A DNA stretch of 64,000 nucleotides from Sphagnum compactum (taxonomy: Eukaryota > Bryophyta > Sphagnopsida > Sphagnales). Below the pieces are notes generated by a model, which made no database searches, had not been told where the DNA came from, and worked only from the letters and a program-made list of their open reading frames with translations. Shown here one piece after another: positions 1 to 10,397 of the stretch. The translations under genes and the position numbers were made by a program. The stretch lies in assembly GCA_965153455.1 (NCBI GenBank), contig OZ234494.1, forward strand, positions 22,382,001 through 22,446,000, written 5' to 3'. Within the stretch, counting starts at the first letter, position 1. Every line of letters starts with the position of its first letter.

Positions 1-434
1 ACAATATGGAAAGGATGAAATTATTTAGTGTAAATGCAAGAAGATATTTACATCTATAATTTAACTTGCTAACTAGTTTTGCAAGCCCTCTAGGCATTCA
101 TTGGATAAAAACAAACCTAAATCATTTGGAGGACAAGGAATATGATTTTTTGAGTTATCACTTATTTTTTAATGGAATATGTGCATGCTAATGATTGACT
201 AAGGGTAGTTTGTGAGTGGTCCAATGACTATTGATGACATTGAAAAGAACTATTGATTGCATTTAAACAAAAAAAATTCCTATTTTGTTAATCAAGAGTT
301 GTTCCATGTTAACCTATACAATTAATGTTAAAATTGAATCACTTTAAAATTAATTTCTTGTTGTCTTTTACCTACTTGCTTTAATCATGAATTCATTGTA
401 TGTAAAATCATTCTTGATACAAGGAGGAAAATAC

Positions 435-3412
435 CAAAAGTTTTTTTATTGTCAAAAAGGCATTTTTCCATCGTTTTGTAGCAATAGAGTCACTATCATG
501 AATAATTATACCACCACCTGCATTTGCCATTGTATCCAAAGCATTTTGCAACTTCACTTGTTGAAGCTTTGCATTTGATTCTAGTTGCCCTTGTCCTTCA
601 ATTGCATTTTGTTCTAATGAGTCTTCCCATGATGGGTTCATCTTCAAAAAATTTGGATCATCCTCTGGATCTTGTGACCTATGTACACTCCTCAAGCAAA
701 CATTGACATTGACTTTTAGTTAACAATCCAAAAACCTTTTCTATACATGTAATTTTATTTTGTGAAACAAGGTTTTTTTTTTCACATAATCAATAAAAGA
801 TTTGCTTGGATTACTTGTGGTAATACCTAAACTACCCATAAGTTTAATATGTATGTTCCTTTTTTATGGAAAATATATAAATCAACTAAAACATCTAAAA
901 TTTTACATAATTTCATTACCATTTCAAATTTTCAAAAGTCATTTTCATTGGAACCAAGAGGATTGAAAGAATTTTCCATGTATTATTGTACGTACATGTG
1001 TAGAATTATTTTGGAAATATTTGTATGTTTCTTTACAATGTTGTTATTTTGTGAGGTCATCAATCATATTGTTGTTTTCAACTTAAGGTGATTAACATCA
1101 AAGGTCAAATGGATTTATGTGTAAACTTTAAGAATGATTGCAATATGGTCATTAACAAAAATAAGGATATAATTAAATTGTTGATGAAACATGACCAAGT
1201 CCTTCACCACAAAGGTTCATGACCTCCATTTTGGATGTGTATGTTACTTGACCTTTCAATGTTCAACCTTGATAATCCATATTTTTTTAATGACCTACCA
1301 AAGTTGGGTTGGCTATATAATATGTCACCTTAACATTATGTAATGTTAAATTTAACCTACAACCCATGTTTAAGAGTGCCATGGGTCCCAACCTCATGGG
1401 TTATTGGCTTGATGTCTCGTTGGCATATACCATTGAAGGTTGGTTCAACAGATTATTGAACCATGTTAAATATTATTAATTACATTTACCAACCAAACCA
1501 TAATTATAAGGTTGCCAAATCAATCATTCACTTTTTTAAAAATGGTATTCAAAGTTTTAACACTAGGTGAAAACATACGCCTCATTGCAAAGGTGTGAAG
1601 AAATATTTAGTCTTGAGTTAAATTGGCATGTTTTGCATAATTTTACATATTATATAAGACTCGAACTTATGGAAGAATTATATACCTTGTGATCGATTCA
1701 ATGACTTCGATTGCTGTTGATGATACTCGATGTAAAAGCCTTTTTTTTTCAACTCCATTAGAAGATGATGTGCGTTTTGTGGATTTTTCATAATCATTTT
1801 TTATGTCATCAATAAATGATGCCCTTTGCAAATGTTGTTGTATATTCATCACAGATGTGCGCCGTGAAGATCCCTTGCCATTAATATTTGGAGTTTCATC
1901 ATTTACACCATTTGTTTCCAAACCTTTCCAATTTCTTGAATCAATTTCCAAGTTTGTCTCCTTAGTGGTTTTTGGATCATGAACACCTTCAGGAATAATC
2001 CATGTTCTTTGTGATGGTGTTTCCCCAAGAATTGTATCAGATGAAACATTAGAAGGAATATCATTAGAAGGCAATTTAGGAAATGTTCCATCATATGTCA
2101 TTTCCATTGCATGTCCAACATTAAGATTCATCTTTTCATTAATATCTTGGATTGGAACATCAAGAAATTGACTTTGGTTTTCATTGGTAGGAGAAATCTC
2201 AACCTCTCCACTAATAAGTGAAATATCATTAGTTTGTGTAAACATGCGTTGTACATCAATACTTGAAGAATTGTGTATCGGAACATGCAAGGGCACTTGA
2301 AAGATGGATGGAATAATATTGCTTTGTAAAAATGAACTCCTTGCAATAGGAATGGAAAGTTCTTCCTTTTGCATTGTATCCATTTCAACTTGATTTGAAT
2401 TTTGGGGCATTGTTTCTATTGTCTTGGAAGATATTATTTCTTGAGTTGCAACTAAAGGATTATCAACATCATTAAGAGTAGAAGGCCTTCTTTTTATATA
2501 ATCGAATTGGGTGTGTAACGCATGTTCTTCAATCACATGGGGAACCAAGTTAGTATTATCAAGGATGGATGATTCAACTTCTTCAACCACAATCATGTTG
2601 TCTTTGAATATTGAAGATGTTTCATTAATTTGTCCATCTTTTTCAACATTAGTATGTCTCCCAATAGCTTCAATATGAACATTTTCAACATTTTGTGTAT
2701 TCTTGTCTAATAACATAATAGTTGCAATAGGAAGAGCAAGTCCAACTTCTTCATCAATGATCAATTTGTTTTCGAGGTCTAGAAATGATATATTTTCATT
2801 GGTTCGTATATCTGCAACATCATGAACATTTTCTCCACTTGCTTCCTTAAGCTCTTCACCTATTTGAAGCTCTTCATTCCTTTGTATTGACGTACTTGTA
2901 TTAAGAAGAAAAGGTTCAACTTCTTCACCCATGATCATTTTGATATTAGGGTTTTGAAATGTTAGCTCTTCATTGGCTCGTGTCTCCAACACATCAAAAA
3001 CATTTTTTTCACCACCTTCCTTAAGGTCTTCACCTATTTGAATCTCTTCATTCTTGTGTATTGACGCACTTGCATGGGGAAAAGAAGGTCCAACTTCTTT
3101 GCCGATGATCATTTTGATCTTAGGATCTAGAAAAGTTACATCTTCATTGGTTTGTATCTCCACAACATCACGAACATTTTCTCCACTAGATTCCCTAAGC
3201 TCTTCACCTATTTGAATATCTTCATCCTTTTGTATTGACTCAATTGCATCAGGAAGAGAAGGTCCACCTTCACTCGTGATCATTTTGGTCTTAGGGTTTA
3301 TAAATGTTATATGTTCATCGGTTCGTATCTTCACAACATCACGAACAATTTCTCCACTGGATTCCCCAAGCTCTTCACCAACTTGAATTTGTTCATCCTT
3401 TTGTATTGACAT
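435..3412 (-). CDS. Four-domain voltage-gated cation channel paralogue, first two coding exons (partial, leaves window)
   Basis: This is the amino-terminal part of a second copy of the channel at 10398-36615. Exon 1 is 3412-1686; I start at the internal Met (3412) because it aligns with the Met of the other copy, though an in-frame Met lies 12 codons upstream. It ends at AAG/GTATAT in phase 2. Exon 2 is 678-435, entered at TACATAG/G and left at CTTTTG/GTATTT in phase 0. Exon 2 is 244 nt in both copies, and 56 of its 82 residues match by hand alignment. Exon 1 encodes about 575 residues, against about 426 in the other copy. It begins with four tandem repeats and ends in a conserved block with SRRTS and TAIEVIESITR. 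No membrane segment lies in this part; the transmembrane exons should lie left of base 1. No frameshift is seen, so the visible part looks intact. Confidence 0.82.
2710..3412 (-). repeat. Four in-frame 57-58 codon tandem repeats in the channel N-terminus
   Basis: On the minus strand the phrase SIQKDE.IQ.GEEL recurs at about 3402, 3231, 3057 and 2883, a spacing of 171-174 bp. Each unit continues with a SSGENVRDV-like stretch, a T.L.P..KMI block and a short acidic tail. The repeats are acidic, probably disordered and cytosolic. The other copy lacks these units but has looser repeats of a KMIMVEE.. block. This indicates in-frame expansion after or during duplication. Confidence 0.85.
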
Positions 3413-4640
3413 AATTGCACCAAACTTCAAAAAGTGGATGTATAACACCTTTCCTATGTTCCACCAAAAATTGTAATATTCATCAAGATCTTTTCTTGAT
3501 CACTAATGTTCTAAAGTGATCTTTTGATGATCTTACTTTTTAGGTTTCTTGACACAATGTTAGAACACATGTTTTTTTATTGTGTTATTCGTACACAAAC
3601 AAGTTAAATGCCATGGATGTTGTTTTTACAAGCTTGATTTGAAAAGCCAAATTATGAACTTTCCTCCCAAATCTTTTAGATAACATCTTAAATTTGTAAA
3701 GCTTTCTCACCTCACATAATGAAATAATTTGGTTCAAAGTTTTCAGAATCCAATTTGATACAATATGTCAACTATATCATAGAATCCCATCATAAGGAAC
3801 ATGCAAGTAATACATCACAAAGTGTAATTTTAAAACTCATATGCAAGCCATGCAATTTAGATGGTAAACAAGCAAAGATGCTCAATTCATTTCATGGGTT
3901 GGAATTCTTTTATTTGATGAATACTTTAGCACTCCCCTTAATTGATGTTTGTTCATGATGTCGCATTCTAGAAAAAGTTGAATGTTGTTCCAAATGCCTC
4001 AGAATTTGTGCAAAAATTGACAATCAGAAACTGAAAATTGCAACTTCAATAACAATTTCCACATCCCACACAAAACATGGCCAATTCAACAATTTACTCA
4101 TGCAACAAAGTTTCATAAAGAGAGCACAAATCAACAAATACTTTGTGACAACATAACAATTGAGCAATCAAATGATGCCCATGCATTTGAAGGGTTTGGT
4201 GGAGGAATCAACAACCAACATCCCACCAAAGTGCTCACAGCAAACACAATACTAATTGAACAAGTTGCATCCTAGTATACATAAAACTTTGGAAACTTGT
4301 ACATGTTTGGGTGTGGCACCATACAAATCCAACCATGCATGAAATTGGAGCATATATTTGGACTTGCTAATGCAAAGAGTGCAAACCTTAGGTTAGGGCA
4401 AAGTAATTAGTTGTGGAACAGTTGCTGTTGGATCCTATTTCAGACTTAGGTTGCAATGTGACAATGCATCTTTAACTACAAGTTAATCATGGTTTACATG
4501 TTCAATGATTATTGTTTGTGAAGCATAAGCATATAGTTTTATTATGTATATACATATGTATATATAGAATGGGGAAAAGGAAACCAAATTTTATTCAAGT
4601 AAAAGGTCAATATTTGCAGTGCAAACTCACAATGTAAATG
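3413..4640. other. AT-rich spacer upstream of the left channel copy
   Basis: No coding region is recognised. The bases next to the left channel start, read on the minus strand, contain GGTGTTA followed by TTTGGTGCAATT before the ATG. This resembles the GGTGTTAAAAAGG and TTGGACCAAAC just before the ATG of the right copy, suggesting shared promoter or leader ancestry. The short open frame at 3755-3958 has no recognisable content. Confidence 0.5.
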
Positions 4641-5480
4641 GATTGTCATTTGTCTTGAAGCAGTGGATTGTCATGCATATATGTACCCTTTTGCTTCCAT
4701 GCTTATGTTTGACCCACCCACCATACTAGTAAAAGCCAACACATTCAATTGCTTACAAATTATTTTGCTGGGTCCTTCAAGTATGTCTTACTCTCATGGT
4801 TACGCTTGTTTGGTAGCCAAACTCAGATTGATTGATGATGAGTGGAGAATAGATGCACAAAACCTAAAAGAAGTAGCACAAAATGCAGGTACCATTTTCA
4901 ACATCAACTTGCACATTCATAGTGGCAACCCAAGTTGGCCATTCTGCTTCTGCTTCTGCTTCTTCTGCTTCTGCTTCTGCTTCTTCTGCTTCTGTGTGGG
5001 TCTCTTCTGTAAAATCAAGCATCAGGTACAGTATTCCTCAAAGATCTTAGATCAGTAACAGCACCTGAACTTTGACAAGGTCCTCCTATTCCAGCTACTT
5101 GAGTCTCTTTCATTGAGGACAGACAATTAATGGGTACAAGCTTTGGAATACCTTTTGACTGCAGGTGTAACAACAAATTTGACAACCTCTTCTTGGATTC
5201 ATGTAGCAGCCACTTGAGTGTCTTTTGAGATGAGAACAAGCATTGAGCTTCTTCTGGAAAATCTAAGTGCGGGAGGGAAAAAGAAAAGAAAGTAAAAGCT
5301 TGTGGCAAGCTTCTTGTGGAATCTGTGTTGCTTGAATCTCTTCAATGAGAGGACAAGTGCAGTGTAAGATCGTAAGATTTCACTGCAGGAGCAAATGTTG
5401 TCAATGCTCTTCCTCCTGGAGGCTCTGTTGCGGCCCATAATTTAGGGTTTAGGCAATGAGGAAAGGTTAGATTATCAACA
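4641..5480. other. Unresolved stretch between the left channel leader and the DUF1997 leader
   Basis: A 131-codon plus-strand frame (4663-5058) passes through a TTCTGC microsatellite at about 4941-4995, giving an artificial Phe/Cys run. The rest of that frame has no family I recognise. Base composition becomes more GC-rich from about 5.0 kb towards the DUF1997 gene, so part may be promoter or untranslated leader. I cannot support a protein gene here. Confidence 0.35.
4941..4995. repeat. TTCTGC-type microsatellite
   Basis: Imperfect run of TTCTGC and TTC units. It lies outside any supported coding exon. Confidence 0.85.
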
Positions 5481-6503
5481 GATAGGGGCGTCCTTATGGA
5501 TGTAAGACATCCATGAGGAGCGTTTGTCGTGTTCTTAACGAATCTCGGGTTCCAGACAAATCCGACCACGCAAGGCAAGTCGAGGAAAGAAACGTGAGAT
5601 TATGAGTTGCTAGGGGGTCTCCTTATGGATGAAGAAATTTGCATGAGGAGATTTTCTTGTCTGGATAAGAAAGAGACAAGTTTAGGGTTCCAGAGATCAT
5701 CTCCTCCAACCCGAATTGGAGAGAAGATCGAAGGAAGAGAGAGAGAGAGAGAGAGAGAGTGTGTGTGTGTGTGTGTGTGTGGCGGAGAGAGAATCCCTGC
5801 AACAGAGGAAAGAGATTGTGGTGTGGTTTGTTTTGTTTTTGGCCACGTGCAAATCGTTTTTCAATAGTCGGAGTTCAAGGGAAGTGGAAAAAATGCGCTG
5901 GATTTGCAAGATTTGTGAACATCTTTTTTTGGGTCCTTTTTGGGCATCTTGAAGAAGTCATCATCCTCACGAGGAAGGAGAGAGCTCCGACGGCAGCTGC
6001 TGGTACGTTTCTTTTCGGTCTTCCCTGCGGTCCTTCTTCAGTTTCGTGTGTTTTCTGGCTTCGCATGCAGAGAATTCCCTTTCTTTCCGGGACATGTGCA
6101 TGCTTCTTTGAACTAGCAATTATGATCATGCTGTGATGAATTCTACACATTTGAGGACATAAAGATATGTCATAATAAATTGGAATACCTGCCTATCGTT
6201 TAGACATATCTGGACGGAGAAAATAGCACTTTGTTGTGGTGAAATTCAAGCATCTGCAAAAGTCCTGTGTCAAAGAACTATGTTGTTGGCAGGTTTTCCT
6301 GTGAAGAACTGTGCTTCTCCATGCATCAGCATATGGAGGCAAAAATGTGACCTTAACAGAAGGGTTTGTTTTACGTTCTAAAACCCTCCCCCAGTCATCT
6401 GTGCTTACAGGGTTTTCTGAAGATCACATATTTGTTAGTCAATGGTGTTGAAAGCTGCGAGGTCTGCAATCAGACAATTGGCTGAAAAGGCCATTGTCAC
6501 AAC
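5481..6503 (+). promoter_or_regulatory. Promoter and probable 5' leader with intron of the DUF1997 gene
   Basis: This GC-richer stretch precedes the DUF1997 start codon. Two similar blocks containing CCTTATGGATG, ATGAGGAG and GGGTTCCAGA begin near 5487 and 5611, an imperfect tandem duplication about 125 bp apart. A GA/GT microsatellite follows. A good donor, GCTG/GTACGT, lies at 6002/6003, with possible acceptors at 6292 (GGCAG) and 6410 (CTTACAG). This suggests a 5' UTR intron of 290-408 bp. No in-frame coding upstream of 6504 is convincing. Transcript evidence would be needed to fix the start site. Confidence 0.5.
5736..5780. repeat. (GA)n followed by (GT)n microsatellite
   Basis: An uninterrupted GA run passes directly into a GT run. 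It lies in the probable 5' leader of the DUF1997 gene. Several short open frames on both strands here come only from the dinucleotide run. Confidence 0.95.
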
Positions 6504-7979
6504 ATGTTAGTAAAAATGGCAGGACCAGCACAATGCTTACCAGGAGGGCTTTCCTTTCCCTCAATGGTCTCCAGGAGACTTGGTGGTTCAGAATTCACAA
6601 GCCTTCCCTTGAATGAATTTTATGTGTCCACTTCTTCAAAAGGATTATTTGTACCCAGAACAAATCATTTCTTGTCTATAGATTCAAAACCTGCCAAGCT
6701 CTTTACAACAGGTCCAGTGCAGGCAAATATAGTAAAGTTCAAGGCAAGACGAGAGGTGAAAATTCCTTTTCGGGAGAGGTCAGTGCCAGCTTCGAATTAC
6801 CTCAAGGAGACAGAGAGGGTGGTGCGAGTCACATTTCCTGATTCAGCTCGGATCAAATATTTGGGGGATTCCAAATGGCAATCACGCCTGCGGCCCGTGA
6901 CTTTCTTCTCTTTGTCAGCCACACCTTGTGTTGAACTAAGGTGAGCCCTAGATTCAAACCATCCTAATTGCTTTCCCAGCATGCTCCAGCCTTCCTCTTG
7001 AATTCCTCTTTTCCTTGTTGACAAAATGTGCAGTGTTTTTTTGTTTGTGCGTACAGTGGCAGGCTAAAATAAAATGAATCTTACCCTCAAAAACTCATTG
7101 CAGCTTGAATGAGGGTACTTATTGCCATCTTTTTTGATTAGCCATGTTGTTTCGGTGCTAGCTTAGACCATAAACTGAGTCTCTGGTTGCTTCCAGAAAC
7201 TTGACAGAGACTCAGGATGCAGATTCTTTTAGAATTAGGTTTGCCCAATACTTTGATCAGATTATTATATTCTTATGTACACCTATTGCTGGGATCATGA
7301 AGTAATGGGGAGTAAGAGCAGCGCATCAGTGCAATTCATGATCAAGGTGATGCTCTGATACTTTGTTAGTGACACTCACAAGGTTATGACTGCACTCATT
7401 CATGATATATTTGTATTTATTGGGCCTGAACTAACATAGCATCTACCTTCACAGTGCTATTGTGGATTTTCTCTGCAAAATTGCAGACAGTTCTTTTGCC
7501 TGAAAAAAACTTCCGACCCTAAAAAGTTGGTCTGTGCAAAGCTATATTCAAGTTCATTGTTATGCTGCAGGGTGACCTATGAAAAGGGGATGCTCCACTT
7601 GTTCTCAAATAAACTGAGACTGGATACAAAAGGGCTTCCAGAAAGCATAAAAAATCTGGACCTGCTTTTTTCTCTACAAGGTGAGCTTGGGGTGTTGCCA
7701 GGGCCAATGGGCCCAAAGCAAGTACCCCACATGTGCAACTTTGTGGGTTCTGTGAACCTAAGCCTTGGGATTGATCTTCCTGTGCCCTTTTCTTTGATCC
7801 CGGAGGGTATTGTGATGTCTGTTGGGGATGAGATTCTTGATCGCATCATTGGTGCGATGGAGGGTGCGCTTCTCCAAGGTATTGTTGATGACTACATGAT
7901 CTGGTGCCAGAAGCAGAGTAAATTAGTGCAGCCAACACAGGTGCAAATAGCTCAATATTCACCTAGTCCAGGGCAGTAA
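6504..7979 (+). CDS. DUF1997 family protein, probably plastid-targeted, two exons
   Basis: Coding exons are 6504-6940 and 7571-7979, 846 nt in all, giving 281 residues. The donor is CTAAG/GTGAGC and the acceptor is GCTGCAG/GG, phase 2 on both sides, joining VELR to VTYEKG. The first ~85 residues are rich in Ser, Lys and Arg and poor in acidic residues, as in a chloroplast transit peptide. From about residue 110 the protein fits DUF1997 (a family shared by cyanobacteria and plants). The diagnostic C-terminal part is DLPVPFSLIPEG, then GDEILDRI, then DDYMIWC. The biochemical role of the family is unknown to me; a thylakoid or stroma location is inferred. Met 5 (6516) is an alternative start. 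The gene sits between the two divergent channel copies. No defect is seen. Confidence 0.87.
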
Positions 7980-10180
7980 GTATGATATACAAGGACAGAC
8001 TTGCATCTTTTAAACTCCATAACATTGAAAGTTCTGAAAAGCAACTGCTAAAACCCTTACCATGCATTCTGACCCTAATCTGCAAACCTATGATGCTCCT
8101 TAGTTTCAATTTGGAACCAAATTCACCCGTGGACAGATATGTTCCCAATGTAAGGTCTGATAAAGATCCAGTTGTGTAGAAGAGTAGAGCAAATTGTTGA
8201 GAGGGGCCTATTTGATTTGTGGTAGCCCATTGAAGCCCACTTGTAACTTATCTCACATTTGGGGATGACTATGCTTTATTTACAGCAGCTTATTGTTTCT
8301 TGCTCATCTGCTTACTGTCTATGGATTCTTATTTTTGACCAACCACAGTGAACTATAGCAGTCTGACAAAGGTTGTACATAAAAGCCAAGAGGAAATTGC
8401 AGCCCAACAGAGTTTTGGCAAACCCATACTGTAAAAGGATTCAACATACTTTTCCTTCACAACAACATTCAGATGATTACCAAGATACTAAGATTATTTT
8501 TCCTTTACTGTGGATGGTTCTATGATAGTCCTCAGCATAATAACAGCTCAAATTAAGACTCTTATGCAATGCTGAAGTGTTCCTGTTAGTCGGAAAATGA
8601 AGCAAAGATTCGTATGGCATTCAAGATGGGTCGAATTGTCCATGAGTGTTGACAATGTAAGTGAAAAGGTATGAATGAGGATGGTGTGTCAACGTCATGC
8701 CTTTGGAGGTTCGACAAAAAAACCAACTCTATGCAATAATGTAAGGGAAAGAGATTTGTGAAATTATGGTAGAAGGGATTGTGTGTGTGGATGTTTTGCT
8801 TGTGTCTTTGTAGTTATCACATGAATTGTGTGTGATCTAAGAAAATGAACAATATGTGAATGAATAGTTGTAGTGAGGCTATTGTTATGTGATCTGAGAA
8901 AATGAACAATATGTGAATGAGTAGTTGCAGTGAGGCTATTGTCAAATCATTAGCTCCTTTTCCACTGTCTCTTGAACATCAAATTGCTTGTATTCTCACT
9001 TTCTTGGATGGATGTTTGTGTTGATGAATGATGTCAACTAGAAACCCATGAAGTGGTAAATACAATGAAGGAGTTCTGGTTAGAGCATGCCTCCAAAAGG
9101 TTGGCATGCACATGGGATCATGGTCAGTAATTTCATTGTAACATTTAGCTTAATTAGGTATTACAATTTTGTCATTTTTTAAAAAATCATCAATTATTGA
9201 TTTTGCTCAACTATATCACATTTATATCATGTATATGCTAAACAAGATTATTGAAAAACCATACGAACCATGAATACTTAACGTAATTAACTTTCTATGT
9301 GATTATGAATTGTCAATTTGTAACTAAATCCAAATTATGATCAAAAATTAAATGTTTGACAAATCATTGTTTCACCCTACTTTAGGAAATCCATTCTTAC
9401 TTCAGTGAGTCCATGTCTAAGCAAAATCAATGATGATCCCATTCAGTCTAATACCCTACCTATGTACACAATTTTGTGTATTAATATACAATTGTGTATG
9501 TGTACTAAATGAAATGTACTTGAAATTTGAATTGGGTGTTTGATGTGTGCATCTTGGTGAGAAGTTGGTGGTTGATGTTGCCACTAACACCTTCGAGGTT
9601 TGTTTGATCAATTTTTAGTTGTCACAAACAATTTGTTGAATCCATTATCTATTGAACTTTTTTTGTTGAATCAAATTTGATTAGATGAGGATCACATGGA
9701 ATTCACCACATTTCCTTGCTTCAATGTCCCCAAGTTCCTTGCTAATCATTGTTGAACTTACAACTTTCATTTAAGGTTTGCAAATCACACTTTACAAAAC
9801 ATTTGAAACCACATATTCTACAATTGTATGCAATATCATTAACAAATGAACTTTAAATGCAAAGACATCATGATAATTGATAATCCAAACCTCCTTACTT
9901 CACAATCTATTTTATGGCTTACAAAATAATTACGTTTACACATTGTGATTACATAAACAATTAGGTTTTATTATAAAAAATTCCATGATCCTAAAATATG
10001 TTTCATATTTACCTCATTTCAATAGGTCTTATTGATAAACAAATACAAATGTTCAAATGAGGAATTGAAGTATTCGGGGTTTCAATTTAAACTTACAAAA
10101 CCCACACATGTAAGTCAAAGATTTAGTTTAAAAAAGAAAAGTGTTAAACCTATTTTTGATGTGAACAAAAGACAAAATGT
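7980..10180. other. Spacer between the DUF1997 gene and the right channel copy
   Basis: The first ~300 bp probably hold the DUF1997 3' UTR, but no clear polyadenylation signal stands out. Beyond 8.6 kb the sequence becomes AT-rich with no coding potential that I recognise. A 57-bp tandem duplication lies at 8831-8944. Confidence 0.5.
8831..8944. repeat. 57-bp tandem duplication, two copies
   Basis: TGTGATCTAAGAAAATGAAC begins at 8831 and recurs with one change at 8888. Both copies continue through AATATGTGAATGA, a TAGTTG block and GAGGCTATTG. Confidence 0.9.
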
Positions 10181-10388
10181 GATCAAGGAAAGCTTTTGGT
10201 GATTATTACATTATCAACCTTTTGGTAAAGTAGTGAGAAGGAAAGTGTTAAATGTTTTTTGGTGCAAATATGGGGAAATCTTTGTGACAATGTGATAGAC
10301 AAACAAATGATCAAGGGAAGCTTTTGGTGAACAAACCACAAACTTTTGGTGCAAGTGCAACAAAGAAGGTGTTAAAAAGGTTTTTTTT
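10181..10388 (+). repeat. Imperfect tandem duplication just upstream of the right channel start
   Basis: GATCAAGGAAAGCTTTTGGT at 10181 recurs as GATCAAGGGAAGCTTTTGGT at 10309, a period of 128 bp. Both copies continue with CTTTTGGT and GAAGG/GAAAG-GTGTTAAA blocks. The second copy ends only about 10 bp before the start codon, so this lies in the proximal promoter or 5' UTR. Confidence 0.8.
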
Positions 10389-10397
10389 GGACCAAAC

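Noticed and set aside
4663-5058. 131-codon frame as a gene
   Set aside because: No family likeness, and a third of it is the TTCTGC microsatellite.
5607-6136. Overlapping short frames on both strands around the GA/GT run
   Set aside because: Their open length comes from the dinucleotide repeat (Arg-Glu and Val-Cys runs); the region fits an untranslated leader better.
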